Shown here piece by piece: positions 10,356 through 19,405 of a DNA stretch of 64,000 nt (positions within the stretch are counted from its first letter, which is position 1; each line of letters starts with the position of its first letter). The stretch covers positions 1,426,001-1,490,000 of the forward strand of contig NZ_JAUSUK010000001.1 in assembly GCF_030813515.1 (NCBI RefSeq). Reading direction: 5' to 3'. The translations under genes were made by a program, and so were the position numbers. Source of the DNA: Rhodopseudomonas julia. GTDB lineage: Bacteria > Pseudomonadota > Alphaproteobacteria > Rhizobiales > Afifellaceae. Under the pieces are notes generated by a model, which did not search any database, was not told the origin of the DNA, and worked only from the letters and a program-made list of their open reading frames with translations.

Positions 10356-10882
10356 GCCGGCTCCTTGTTTCCGCCGGTCGCGACGCTTTCATCCCGTGCG
10401 CGGCGGATCGCGTCGACGATGTTGGGATAGGCCGAGCAGCGGCAGATATTGCCGCTCATTCGCTCCGAGATTTCTTCGTTGGAGAGCTCCGGCTCGCCCT
10501 CAAGGCTTTCGCTCACATGGCTCGGCCAGCCGGAGCGAAACTCATCGAGCATGCCAAGCGCCGAGATGATCTGGCCCGGCGTGCAGTAGCCGCACTGAAA
10601 ACCGTCATGGTCGAGAAAGCTCGCCTGCATCGGGTGGAGGGCTTCGGGCGTTCCAACGCCCTCGATGGTGGTGACGGCATCGCCCTCGTGCATGACGGCG
10701 AGTGTCAGGCAGGAATTGATGCGGCGGCTGTTGACGAGCACGGTGCAGGCGCCGCACTGGCCGTGGTCGCAACCTTTCTTGGTGCCGGTGAGCGCGAGAT
10801 GATCGCGCAACGCATCGAGAAGCGAGGTGCGCGGATCAAGATCGAGCTCGTAAGCGGTATCGTTGACGGTGAGGGTGATCAC
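10352..10882 (-). CDS. [2Fe-2S] subunit of molybdenum hydroxylase (PaoA/YagT-like)
   Basis: This small subunit holds two [2Fe-2S] clusters. The plant-ferredoxin-like domain has C38, C43, C46 and C58 (CDHGQCGAC), and the alpha-helical domain has C97, C100, C147 and C149 (CGYCTPGQI and GNICRCS). I chose the GTG start at 10882, giving 176 residues, because AAAGGA lies six bases upstream and the beta-strand [13 protein letters not shown] begins there. The frame is open to 11002, but that extra sequence is Arg/Pro-rich with no Tat motif. Without a Tat signal the enzyme would be cytoplasmic, unlike periplasmic E. coli PaoABC. This is the first gene of the three-gene operon. Confidence 0.9.
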   Translation of the reverse strand: MITLTVNDTAYELDLDPRTSLLDALRDHLALTGTKKGCDHGQCGACTVLVNSRRINSCLTLAVMHEGDAVTTIEGVGTPEALHPMQASFLDHDGFQCGYCTPGQIISALGMLDEFRSGWPSHVSESLEGEPELSNEEISERMSGNICRCSAYPNIVDAIRRARDESVATGGNKEPA

Positions 10883-11106
10883 AGATCGTCCTTTCTTGCA
10901 GACAGCGCCCTGTGTCGCTGTGCGGCGGACAGGGCCGGGACGAGGAAACAGGCGCGCCAGCCAAGCTGAACAGACGGGTCGAGGCCCGTCCATTGCGGGC
11001 AATTTCCGCGATGGGTCTGTGTCAAGAACACATGAACGCGAAAGGCGTTGCTTCCGCCCTGCGCGCCGGGAAGCCGTTTCCCTGAGTCGGCAAAGAGGCG
11101 GCGGCC

Positions 11107-12033
11107 TCAGACAGGATCGGTCAATTGCGCGGCGTCGAGTGCCGAGGCGCGGAGCCGTGCCGCATCGCGGGCCGGCGGGGCACCGAAGAAGCGGGCATAT
11201 TCGCGGCTGAACTGCGAGGGGCTCACATAGCCGACCGCGAAGCTGACGCTGCCTGCATCGGCATTTTGCGTGAGCAGCATGTGGCGGGCCCGCTGCAGCC
11301 GAAGCTGCTTCTGGTATTGCAGCGGACTCATGGCCGTCACCGCCTTGAAATGGCGGTGAAAGGAGGAGGGGCTCATACCTGCAATATCTGCCGCATCCTC
11401 AATCTTGAGGGGGCGATCGAAGCGCTGTTTGATCCATGCGATGGCGCGACTGATCTGGTTCAGCCGGCTGTCCGACAGAGCAATCTGGCGGAGCGTGCCG
11501 CCCTGCGGTCCCCGCATCAGGCGGTAGACGATCTCCCGTTCGATGAGCGGTGCGAGAATGCGAATATCCTGAGGTCGGTCCAAGAGGCTGGTAAACCTCA
11601 CGATCGGGTCTAGGAGCTCAGGAGTCAGAAGGCTGACTGACAATCCAGGAGTGAGCCCTGTCTCTGGCTCTCCATTGCCCATTTCCAGAAGCATTGCGGC
11701 GAGGAGCTTCGGGTCGAGACGTATGGCCAGGGCGAGATAGGGCTCTTCGCGGCTGGCTTTGCAGATCTGCCCAACAACGGGCAGATCCACCGAGACGACG
11801 AGATAATTGCCCTCGCCATATTCGAAGAGCTTGTCGCCGAGCATGGCGCGCTTGGCACCGCCTGCGATCACGCAAAGAAGCGGCTCGTAAATCGATGCGG
11901 TCGGGAGCGTCAGGCCATCCGAGCGCACGAGAGTGAGGCCCGGCACCGGCGTTTGGCAACGGTGGCCATCACAATGGCGGCGGATCAGTGTGCTCAGAGC
12001 ATCGAGGCTCGCAAGGGATTCCGGCATGGACAT
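11107..12033 (-). CDS. AraC family transcriptional regulator
   Basis: This regulator of 308 residues has an N-terminal cupin-like effector domain of the AraC_N type (about 25-175, with PLLCVIAGGAKRAMLGDK) and a C-terminal double helix-turn-helix AraC domain (about 205-300, with LKIEDAADIAGMSPSSFHRH and the second helix around VSFAVGYVSPSQFSREYARF). I preferred the ATG at 12033; a GTG at 12084 is in frame but lacks a ribosome binding site. It is divergent from the aldo/keto reductase gene and upstream of the molybdoenzyme operon on the same strand, so either could be its target. AraC_N regulators frequently sit next to aldo/keto or aldehyde-handling genes. Confidence 0.9.
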   Translation of the reverse strand: MSMPESLASLDALSTLIRRHCDGHRCQTPVPGLTLVRSDGLTLPTASIYEPLLCVIAGGAKRAMLGDKLFEYGEGNYLVVSVDLPVVGQICKASREEPYLALAIRLDPKLLAAMLLEMGNGEPETGLTPGLSVSLLTPELLDPIVRFTSLLDRPQDIRILAPLIEREIVYRLMRGPQGGTLRQIALSDSRLNQISRAIAWIKQRFDRPLKIEDAADIAGMSPSSFHRHFKAVTAMSPLQYQKQLRLQRARHMLLTQNADAGSVSFAVGYVSPSQFSREYARFFGAPPARDAARLRASALDAAQLTDPV

Positions 12034-12358
12034 TGTCCGCGAGAGTGCACGGCAGAGATAGATGTTTGAGAGCGCGGTCGCCACAAGGAAATCTCACGGC
12101 TGAGAGGATCAGGCAAAAAGGTGACAGCATCCGCGTGGCGGACGTGCACCGGGCACGCCATTTCGGTCACGATCCGCCAAGTGACCGATCGGGCGCCAAG
12201 TGCAAGATCCGGTCGCCATCCGCCGGTCGCCGGCCAAAGAGCGACGCATCGCAGGAGCGGTGCCGATCGGTATGAGGTTTCTGCCTCGGGGGATCCACCA
12301 TTTGCGGCCCTGCCTCGTGCGAACAGGTCAGGGCCGATCCACGCGAAAGGACGAATGT
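12034..12358. promoter_or_regulatory. Divergent promoter region with a 9-bp direct repeat
   Basis: This 325-base region separates the AraC gene from the aldo/keto reductase. It contains the direct repeat CGCCAAGTG at 12175-12183 and 12194-12202 (start-to-start 19 bp), an arrangement compatible with a tandem AraC-family binding site. No gene is visible. AAAGGA eight bases before the ATG at 12359 is the reductase ribosome binding site. Confidence 0.45.
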
Positions 12359-13387
12359 ATGCGTTACAATCCGCTCGGCCAGACCGGCCTTCTTGTCTCG
12401 GAACTGTGCTTCGGCACCATGACTTTTGGCGGCAACGAGGGGCTGTGGGGCCAGATCGGCAATCTTGGACAGCAGGACGCCGATGCACTTCTCAGTCGCG
12501 CCCTCGATGCCGGCGTCAATTTTATCGACACGGCGAATGTGTATGCCGAGGGCCGCTCGGAGACGATCACCGGGCAGGCGCTCAAGAATCTCGGTGTCGC
12601 CCGCGACGACGTCGTGGTGGCGACGAAGTTTTTGGGCCGCGTCGGGGAAGGACCGAACGCCGCCGGCGCCTCGCGGTATCACATCCTTGACCAGGCGAAG
12701 AAGAGCCTTGAGCGTCTCCAGCTCGACCATATCGATCTCTATCAGATCCATGGATTCGATCCGCTGACGCCGATCGAGGAAACGCTCGAAGCCCTCGACA
12801 CGCTCGTGCGCCACGGCCACGTCCGCTATGTCGGCGTGTCCAACTGGGCGGCGTGGCAGATCGCCAAAGCCCTCGGAATTTCAGAGCGCAAGAACCTCGC
12901 GCCGTTCCGCTCACTGCAGGCCTATTACACGATCGCTGGACGCGATCTGGAGCGCGAGATCGTGCCGATGCTCACCTCCGAGAAGGTGGGGCTGATGGTG
13001 TGGAGCCCGCTCGCTGGCGGCTTTCTCTCCGGTAAATACAGCCGCGACGACGAAAAATCGGGTGACGGTCGGCGGGCGACCTTCGATTTTCCGCCGGTCG
13101 ATAAGGACCGCGGCTATGCAGTCGTCGACGAGATGCGCAAGATCGCCGAGGCACATTCCGTCAGCGTGGCCCAGATTGCTCTCGCCTGGCTCCTGCATCA
13201 GAAGGTGGTCACGAGCGTCATCATCGGTGCCAAGCGCATGGAGCAGCTGGACGACAATCTCGCCGCCGTCGAGGTGCGCCTCTCTGACGATGAGCTCAAG
13301 ACGCTCGATGAGGTGAGCCGGCTTGCACCGGAATATCCGGGTTGGATGCTGGAACGGCAGTCGAGCTACCGAAAGTTCGAGGCCTGA
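12359..13387 (+). CDS. Aldo/keto reductase
   Basis: This 342-residue NADPH-dependent oxidoreductase has the TIM-barrel aldo/keto reductase fold. The catalytic tetrad is complete: D57 and Y62 in FIDTANVYAEG, K90 in VVVATKFLG and H131 in YQIHGFDPLTP. The C-terminal cofactor site is seen in SVIIGAKRMEQLDDNL. The sequence resembles the YajO/Tas-like branch that reduces small aldehydes and ketones. The ATG at 12359 is preceded by AAAGGA and begins at the conserved first strand MRYNPLGQTGLLVSEL. The gene is monocistronic: a divergent AraC gene lies upstream and a strong terminator lies 21 bases after its stop codon. Confidence 0.93.
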   Translation: MRYNPLGQTGLLVSELCFGTMTFGGNEGLWGQIGNLGQQDADALLSRALDAGVNFIDTANVYAEGRSETITGQALKNLGVARDDVVVATKFLGRVGEGPNAAGASRYHILDQAKKSLERLQLDHIDLYQIHGFDPLTPIEETLEALDTLVRHGHVRYVGVSNWAAWQIAKALGISERKNLAPFRSLQAYYTIAGRDLEREIVPMLTSEKVGLMVWSPLAGGFLSGKYSRDDEKSGDGRRATFDFPPVDKDRGYAVVDEMRKIAEAHSVSVAQIALAWLLHQKVVTSVIIGAKRMEQLDDNLAAVEVRLSDDELKTLDEVSRLAPEYPGWMLERQSSYRKFEA

Positions 13388-13408
13388 ACCGCTTCGTTCG
13401 CGATCCGG

Positions 13409-13430
13409 GGGCGGCTTCGGCCGCCCTTTT
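13409..13430 (+). terminator. Rho-independent terminator after the aldo/keto reductase
   Basis: GGGCGGC (13409-13415), a TTCG tetraloop, GCCGCCC (13420-13426) and then TTTT form a textbook intrinsic terminator. Confidence 0.9.
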
Positions 13431-13649
13431 CGTTTCAAGAGGATTCTCTCCGGCCGCGGCGCGCAAAACGCGTTGTCGCGAAACTGCCGCTGAGGTGCTT
13501 CTCCCCGCTAGGGCGTGACCATGAGCGCCCCGCTTCCTCACTCCGCCGCGCAATCGAGCCTTGAAGTCATGCTGAAAAGTCGCTGGATCCAGGCGACCAG
13601 ACACCGCGTGCGGAAGCGATGATGGGTTCTGGCAGAGGTGTGGCGCCGC

Positions 13650-14555
13650 TCAGGTGAAGGGGGGCGGCGACGTTCGCTCAAAGCGCTCCGCCTCTTCGAA
13701 AAGCCAATCGAGGAGAAGCGTGAGCGCCGCTGTCTGGCGCGGCCGCCATAGCGCGATGTAGTCGTTGCCGCTCGGGCAGAACCCGAAGGGTGCGACGAGC
13801 CGACCTGCCGCAATATCGCCGGCCACGAGCGGCCAGGGTCCGATCGCCACGCCAAGGCCTGCAGTCGTTGCTTCCAGGAGATAGTAGAAGCGCTGATAGA
13901 CGGCCGCCGCGGCTGTGTCCTCGAGCTCGCTTGCGGGATTTCTTTCGCCACTCGCTGCCGCCCATTGCGCCCAGGCGTGGGGCCGGGTGCGGGTGTGCAG
14001 AATCGGCAGGCCGGCGATGTCCTGCGGGATGAGCCGCGCGATCGCGGGGGAAAGGACAGGCCCCGTCCTTTCGGCAAACAGCGTGCGTGTCACAAGGCCG
14101 GAAGGCCAGGGACCGGCGCCCACCCGGAGAGCGAGGTCGAAATCAATGCGTGCGAACTCGTCATCGTGGTCGCATGCCGTCAAGCGCACTTCGATCTCCG
14201 GGTGCTGCTCCTTGAAGATGTGCAGACGCGGAATAAGCCAGCGCATGGCGAGCGTCCCGCTGCAGGCGAGATCGATGAGCGAGGATCGCCGTGTCGCAAC
14301 GCGCGCGACGGCCACCTGTAGTTGGTCGAAACCGGCCGTCAAGCCGGGCAGGAGTGCGCGGCCTGCTTCTGTCAGGCGAATGGCGTTCTTCGGCCCCTCA
14401 AAGAGCGGAACGCCGAGCACGTCTTCAAGCTGCTGCACCTGACGCGAAACGGCACTGTGGGTGACGTTCAGCTCTTCCGCCGCCAAAGACATACGGCCGT
14501 GGCGACCGGCTGCTTCGAAGGCGCGGAGCCCGTTGAGGGAGGGTAGGCGCCGCAT
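13650..14555 (-). CDS. LysR family regulator of the GcvA type
   Basis: This 301-residue regulator has an N-terminal winged helix-turn-helix (about residues 6-65, including RMSLAAEELNVTHSAVSRQV) and a periplasmic-binding-like effector domain (about 92-295). The opening MRRLPSLNGLRAFEAAGRHG is typical of the GcvA/AmpR/TrpI branch of LysR proteins. A DUF1127 gene starts 76 bp away on the opposite strand and could be its target. The effector is unknown. Confidence 0.92.
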   Translation of the reverse strand: MRRLPSLNGLRAFEAAGRHGRMSLAAEELNVTHSAVSRQVQQLEDVLGVPLFEGPKNAIRLTEAGRALLPGLTAGFDQLQVAVARVATRRSSLIDLACSGTLAMRWLIPRLHIFKEQHPEIEVRLTACDHDDEFARIDFDLALRVGAGPWPSGLVTRTLFAERTGPVLSPAIARLIPQDIAGLPILHTRTRPHAWAQWAAASGERNPASELEDTAAAAVYQRFYYLLEATTAGLGVAIGPWPLVAGDIAAGRLVAPFGFCPSGNDYIALWRPRQTAALTLLLDWLFEEAERFERTSPPPFT

Positions 14556-14630
14556 TATGTGAGATTATAGAACATCACCTGTACGAGAATATCGTTTTTC
14601 ACGGCGCGTACAAGCGGCTTTGATGCCGCC

Positions 14631-14828
14631 ATGGACGATATATTAGTTCGAAAAACGCACTTTGGGAGTGGCGCGGCAGCTCGGTGTTGGCGATGCCTCA
14701 AGCTCGGCACGATGCGTTCACGTCAACGGCAGCAACTGTCGGAGATGGAGGATTGGCAACTCGCCGACCTTGCCATTTCGGAGCCGGAACGAGCATTCGA
14801 GTGTCGCAAATGGTGGTGGCAGCGCTGA
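14631..14828 (+). CDS. DUF1127 (YjiS-like) small protein
   Basis: This 65-residue protein carries a DUF1127 signature in its second half: RQRQQLSEMEDWQLADLAIS followed by EPERAFECRKWWWQR. In family members this Arg-rich helix ends in a short acidic hinge (here MEDWQLADLAIS) and a basic aromatic tail. Small DUF1127 proteins in alphaproteobacteria have been linked to phosphate, RNA turnover and carbon metabolism, but a general function is not settled. The N-terminal 20 residues are atypical and could be a leader or a wrong start; an internal ATG is at 14712. It lies between the LysR gene (divergent) and the glucan gene (convergent). Confidence 0.72.
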   Translation: MDDILVRKTHFGSGAAARCWRCLKLGTMRSRQRQQLSEMEDWQLADLAISEPERAFECRKWWWQR

Positions 14829-14869
14829 CGCGACGGCCGATTCGTCCGTCACGTCTCGCGGCGCATATC

Positions 14870-16456
14870 TCAGCGGTTGTCGGCGAGATCCATGCTGGCA
14901 GGGAAGAACTGCGAGATCCAAGTCTCTGTGAGAGCCTCGCCGTCCTTCTTGAGGAAGAGCCGCAGATCCACCGGCTCTTTGCCTGTGACTTGTACCTCGA
15001 AGGCGGCACGGAACAGGCCGGCGCTGTCGACCACCGGATAGGCACTGCAGCGCCCCAATGTGCCACGTGAAACATTAACCATGGCGGTCACGCCGTCTTC
15101 GCGTGTAAAGCGACCGAGATCGCCGCCGGCAAAGTCGATGACGAATTGATAGACGTCTTTCGGGCGCGGCTGGCCCGGAACGCCACCTGCCCCGATAAAA
15201 GTATCGACGACCCGCCCGGCGCGCGTGGCGTAGGGTTCGTCGAAACCCCAATGCAGGCGATATTTCAGATCAAGCGTCTTGCCGGGTTCGATCTTCTCCT
15301 CGGGGGTCCAATAAGCGACGATATTGTCGTAGATCTCGTCATCGGTCGGGATCTCCACGAGCTGCACCGCGCCCTTACCCCACCCTTCAAGGGGTTCGAC
15401 CCAGAGCGAGGGACGGCGATGATAGAAGACCCCGTCGTCCTGGTAATGGTCGAAATGGCGATCGCGCTGAAGGAGCCCGAACCCCTTCGGGTTTACGTCG
15501 CTGAAGCTGTTGGTCATCACGGAGGGCGGATTGTTGAGCGGTCGCCAGATCCGTTCGCCGCTGCCTGTCCACATGGCGAGCCCGTCGGAATCGTGGATCT
15601 CGGGCCGCCAGTCCTTCGCGTGCTGTCGGTCCTTCTGCGAGTACCAGAACATGGAGGTCAACGGGGCGATGCCGAGGCGGGTGATCGACTTGCGCGGGAA
15701 GAGGACGGCCTCTGTTTCCATGACGACGCGCGCTTCGCGGGCGCAATCGAAGCGGTAGGCACCCGTCAGGCTCGGACCTTCAAGCAGGGCATAGACCGTC
15801 AGCCGGTCGGGATCGCCGGGCACGCCCTCGAGGAAAAACCGGCTGAACCGGGGAAATTCTTCGCCCGCCGCCAGGCCCGTATCGACGGCGATACCGCGTG
15901 CCGACAGCCCATATTGCTTGCCGCTTCCGGGCGACCGAAAATAAGAGGCGCCGAGGAAGGACAACCAGTCCCATTTCAAGTCTTCCGCCATCACCCGGAA
16001 ACCGGCGAAGCCGATGCTCTGGGGCAGGCTGCGGGCGATGTGGCCCGCCGGCATATCGAAATAGCTCTGGCGGTAGAGAACCTCGTGCGCCTTGCCGTCC
16101 TTCACCACCGCGATGGTGACCGGGTCCTTCTGGTAGCGGCCGAGATGAAAGAGCTGGATCGGCGCCCCGCTGTCGCCACCCAGACGCAAGGTGCGGTCCT
16201 TGCGATAGCTGATCTGGAAATAGGCGTCGTAATCGATCTTATCGAGGATCTCCGCCATGGTGGAGGAGGGCGGCTCCCAGGGGGCCTCGGAGACGGTTTT
16301 CGCCGTCTCCTTCAGAAGGTCGAAGGAAAAGGGCTGCGTCGGCCCGTAAAGGATACCGTCGGTCTCGACATTGGGCGCTGCGAAGCTGCGGCCGGCAAAT
16401 GGGCTGAGGGCGAGCGCTCCTCCTCCGGCGAGCGCAGCTCGGCGTGAAATCTTCAT
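14870..16456 (-). CDS. Glucan biosynthesis protein, OpgD/OpgG (MdoD/MdoG) family
   Basis: This 528-residue periplasmic protein belongs to the OpgG/OpgD family that shapes osmoregulated periplasmic glucans. The N-terminus MKISRRAALAGGGALALSP is a Tat signal (SRRAAL followed by a hydrophobic stretch and an Ala-rich cleavage region), which is characteristic of OpgD rather than Sec-exported OpgG. The rest follows the family: an N-terminal beta-sandwich catalytic region and a C-terminal Ig-like domain. The ATG at 16456 is chosen because it begins the Tat signal; the frame extends upstream to 16552 without support. No opgH glucosyltransferase is adjacent, although many opgG genes are paired with it. 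Confidence 0.9.
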   Translation of the reverse strand: MKISRRAALAGGGALALSPFAGRSFAAPNVETDGILYGPTQPFSFDLLKETAKTVSEAPWEPPSSTMAEILDKIDYDAYFQISYRKDRTLRLGGDSGAPIQLFHLGRYQKDPVTIAVVKDGKAHEVLYRQSYFDMPAGHIARSLPQSIGFAGFRVMAEDLKWDWLSFLGASYFRSPGSGKQYGLSARGIAVDTGLAAGEEFPRFSRFFLEGVPGDPDRLTVYALLEGPSLTGAYRFDCAREARVVMETEAVLFPRKSITRLGIAPLTSMFWYSQKDRQHAKDWRPEIHDSDGLAMWTGSGERIWRPLNNPPSVMTNSFSDVNPKGFGLLQRDRHFDHYQDDGVFYHRRPSLWVEPLEGWGKGAVQLVEIPTDDEIYDNIVAYWTPEEKIEPGKTLDLKYRLHWGFDEPYATRAGRVVDTFIGAGGVPGQPRPKDVYQFVIDFAGGDLGRFTREDGVTAMVNVSRGTLGRCSAYPVVDSAGLFRAAFEVQVTGKEPVDLRLFLKKDGEALTETWISQFFPASMDLADNR

Positions 16457-16644
16457 CGTGTGTCGTCCAGGCGGGTGTCGTTTCGAGCCGGCTAAGATTG
16501 GTCTGCGGCAGAAAGGTGACGAAGCGGCAGGTTTCTCTACGAAGCGATCCAATCGTCACCCACTGGTCGAGGCGCATGTCCGGTATACAGCGTGAAGTCG
16601 TAAAACGTCGCTCTGGCCAGCTCCCCGGGGAAGACTTTCGCCGT

Positions 16645-17517
16645 TCAATTGGGGTTGGCGCGGCAATAGCGAGCCGTTCGGCTCGGCGGGCCGAGGCTTG
16701 CGGCCTCGCCGCGCGCGACGAGATCGAAAAGATGCGCGAGCGTCGACTGCGCTGCCGCCTCACGCAGGTTTTCGGCGATGCCTTGATAGACCCGCTCGAC
16801 GATCACATCGATGGTCACAGGATCCTCGCCGAGGGCCGCGAGGATCGTCTTCTCGCGCTGACGGCGATGCTGGAGAAGGGCCCGGACAAGCCGTTTCGGT
16901 TCCGTAACGGGGCCACCATGCCCGGGCCAGTAGATGTCGTGGTCGCGATCGAGCAGGCGCCTCAGAGAGGCCATGTAGTCGCCCATATTGCCGTCCGGTG
17001 GGATCACCACCGAGGTCGACCAGCCCATGACATGGTCGCCGGAAAACAGGGCCTTCTCTTCCTCAAGTTCGAAGCAGAGATGGTTGGCTGCGTGGCCTGG
17101 GGTTGCGAGAGCCGTCAGCCTATAGCTCCGGCCTTCGATCGTATCACCGTCCTCAAGGATGCGGTCCGGCTTGTAGGCGGATACGCTTTCGCGCGTGCCG
17201 CGGCAGCCGGCAACCATCGCCCCGGTCGCTTCTGCGAGGGGGGCGATCGCCGGGTAATGGTCGCGGTGCGTGTGCGTCAGCAGGATATGGCGCACCTGTT
17301 CGTCTGCGACCGCCGCCAGCAGGGCCTCGATATGGGCCGGATCGGCGGGGCCCGGGTCGATCACCGCAACCTCGCCGGTGCCGACGATGTAGGTGCAGGT
17401 GCCGCGAAAGGTGAAGGGGCTCGGATTGGGCGCAAGCACCCGGCGCACGCGCTGTGACAGGCGCACGCATTCGCCGGGGGCGCCCTCCAGCGTCAGGTCG
17501 AATGGGAGCTCGCTCAT
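16645..17517 (-). CDS. Metallo-beta-lactamase fold hydrolase (LACTB2/glyoxalase II-like)
   Basis: This hydrolase of 290 residues has the metal-binding motif HTHRDH at residues 82-87, further ligands in GHAANHLCFELE and SGDHVMGW, and a late WPGHGG. The C-terminal 70 residues resemble the winged-helix domain of LACTB2-like proteins. Members cleave thioesters or act as endoribonucleases; the substrate is unknown here. The start is either the ATG at 17517 or the in-frame GTG two codons earlier; AAGGAG is placed better for the GTG, so the start is uncertain by two residues. It lies 31 bases downstream of the ThDP enzyme gene on the same strand, so the two probably form an operon. Confidence 0.9.
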   Translation of the reverse strand: MSELPFDLTLEGAPGECVRLSQRVRRVLAPNPSPFTFRGTCTYIVGTGEVAVIDPGPADPAHIEALLAAVADEQVRHILLTHTHRDHYPAIAPLAEATGAMVAGCRGTRESVSAYKPDRILEDGDTIEGRSYRLTALATPGHAANHLCFELEEEKALFSGDHVMGWSTSVVIPPDGNMGDYMASLRRLLDRDHDIYWPGHGGPVTEPKRLVRALLQHRRQREKTILAALGEDPVTIDVIVERVYQGIAENLREAAAQSTLAHLFDLVARGEAASLGPPSRTARYCRANPN

Positions 17518-17554
17518 TGCCACCCGGCTCCTTCTTCTTCTTCTTCGGGCGTTG

Positions 17555-19240
17555 TCAGCCGGCCTTGCTGCCGCGCAGCTCGCTCAATGTGCGCGCCGGA
17601 GTGATGGCTTCCGGATCGATGAAGCAATGCAGAATCGCCGGCTTGCCGGACACGAGCGCCCGCTCAAACGCCGGTGCGAACTCCTCCGTCTTCGCCACCG
17701 TCTCGCCATGGCCGCCGAATGCGCGCGCATAGGCGGCAAAATCGGGATTGGAGAGCCGCGTTGCCGAGATACGGTCGGGATACCGCGATTCCTGATGCAT
17801 CCGGATGGTGCCAAACATGCTGTTGTCGACGACGATCACGATGATCGGAATGTCGTGCTGCACGGCGGTCGAGAATTCCTGGCCGTTCATCAAGAAACAT
17901 CCGTCACCCGCAAAAGCGACGACGATGCGCTCCGGATAGAGACGTTTGGCGAGGACTGCGGCCGGCACACCATAGCCCATGGATCCCGAAACCGGCGCAA
18001 GCTGCGTCGCAAAGCGGCGGAAACGGTAATAGCGATGGATCCAGCCCGCGTAATTGCCGGCGCCGTTGCAGATGATCGTCTCGGGCGGCACGCGGTCCCG
18101 CAGCCAGGTCATCGCCTCTGCGTATTGGAACCGACCGGGCACGGTGAGCGGCTCGCCCGACCAGTCGAGGAAGTCTTGATGGGCCGCACCCGCCTCCTGC
18201 GCGGGGGCGCCGATCTCGAGCTCGGCCCGCACAAGCGCCTTTGCGAAGGCCTGAGGCGTCGCCTGGATGGCAAGCGTCGGCTGGTAGACTCGACCTAGCT
18301 CTTCGGCCCCCGGATGCACGTGCACGAATTTCTGGGCCGGCACGGGCACGTCCACGAGCGTGTAGGATGACGACGGCATTTCGGAGAAACGACCGCCGAC
18401 GAGAAGAATGAGGTCGGCCTGGCGCACGCGTTCGGCAAGCTTGGGATTGGGACCGATGCCGAGATCACCTGCGTAATTGGGGTGGTCTGAGGGAAAGAGA
18501 TGGGCGCGGCGGAAAGAGGTGGCGACCGGAAGGCCGGTGCGCTGCGCAAAGGCGGCGAAGTCCGCGACGGCCGTCTCGCTCCAACGCGAGCCGCCGAGAA
18601 TGGCAATCGGACGCCGGGCGTTGCGCAGAAGACGGGCGAACTCGTCGAGATCGTCGGCCCCTGGCCAGATCTCGGCCGCTTCGACGCGCGGCGCATCCTC
18701 GACGACCGCCTCGTCGACAAGCATGTCCTCGGGCAGGACCACGACGACCGGGCCGGGGCGCCCCTGCATCGCGGTCCGGAAAGCGCGGGCGACCAGTTCC
18801 GGCAGGCGCTCCGCCTCGTTCACCTCGACGACCCATTTGGCGAGCCCGCCGAAAAAGGCGTTGTAATCCACTTCCTGGAAGGCTCCGCGCTCGCGCATGC
18901 CGCGCTCAACCTGTCCAATGAACAGGATCATCGGCGTGGAATCGTGCTCGGCAATGTGCACGCCATGACTTGCATTGGTGGCGCCTGGCCCGCGCGTGAC
19001 GAAGCAGACGCCGGGACGGCCGGTCAATTTGCCGTAGGCTTCGGCCATCATCGCCGCACCGCCTTCGTTGCGGCAGACGAGCACATCGATGGAGCGGTCA
19101 TGCATCGCATCGAGCGCTGCAAGATAACTCTCCCCCGGCACGCAAGTGAGACAGCTGACGCCCTGCGCAACCAATTGATCGATCAGGATCTCGCCGCCGG
19201 TGCGCGATTTCGTTCCGGCCTTGGTCACTCGCTCTTCCAT
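17555..19240 (-). CDS. Thiamine diphosphate-dependent enzyme, acetolactate synthase-like
   Basis: This 561-residue enzyme has the three-domain ThDP decarboxylase architecture: a Pyr domain with the catalytic glutamate in CVPGESYLAALDAM (about residue 40), a central domain (about 200-330), and a PP domain with the metal motif AGDGCFLMNGQEF (about 440) completed by VVDNSMFGTI. It aligns with the large-subunit acetolactate synthase group. No regulatory small subunit follows, so it is probably a catabolic or uncharacterised member (for example an ALS-like or benzoylformate-decarboxylase-like enzyme) rather than the biosynthetic IlvB/IlvI. The metallo-beta-lactamase-fold hydrolase downstream could process its product. 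Substrate assignment is low confidence. Confidence 0.88.
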   Translation of the reverse strand: MEERVTKAGTKSRTGGEILIDQLVAQGVSCLTCVPGESYLAALDAMHDRSIDVLVCRNEGGAAMMAEAYGKLTGRPGVCFVTRGPGATNASHGVHIAEHDSTPMILFIGQVERGMRERGAFQEVDYNAFFGGLAKWVVEVNEAERLPELVARAFRTAMQGRPGPVVVVLPEDMLVDEAVVEDAPRVEAAEIWPGADDLDEFARLLRNARRPIAILGGSRWSETAVADFAAFAQRTGLPVATSFRRAHLFPSDHPNYAGDLGIGPNPKLAERVRQADLILLVGGRFSEMPSSSYTLVDVPVPAQKFVHVHPGAEELGRVYQPTLAIQATPQAFAKALVRAELEIGAPAQEAGAAHQDFLDWSGEPLTVPGRFQYAEAMTWLRDRVPPETIICNGAGNYAGWIHRYYRFRRFATQLAPVSGSMGYGVPAAVLAKRLYPERIVVAFAGDGCFLMNGQEFSTAVQHDIPIIVIVVDNSMFGTIRMHQESRYPDRISATRLSNPDFAAYARAFGGHGETVAKTEEFAPAFERALVSGKPAILHCFIDPEAITPARTLSELRGSKAG

Positions 19241-19405
19241 TCACCCCTCGTCGGTCTCGCACTTGCAATCGACGCCCTCATGCGCGCAAGAAGAGGTTGG
19301 CGCAAGCCGGCCGAAGCTTTCTGCAGCACTCAGTATGCGGTAAGCGGATGATCCGGGTCCACCTGCCGCCCATGTGAATGGCGGTTCTACGCACGGCGAA
19401 AATCT

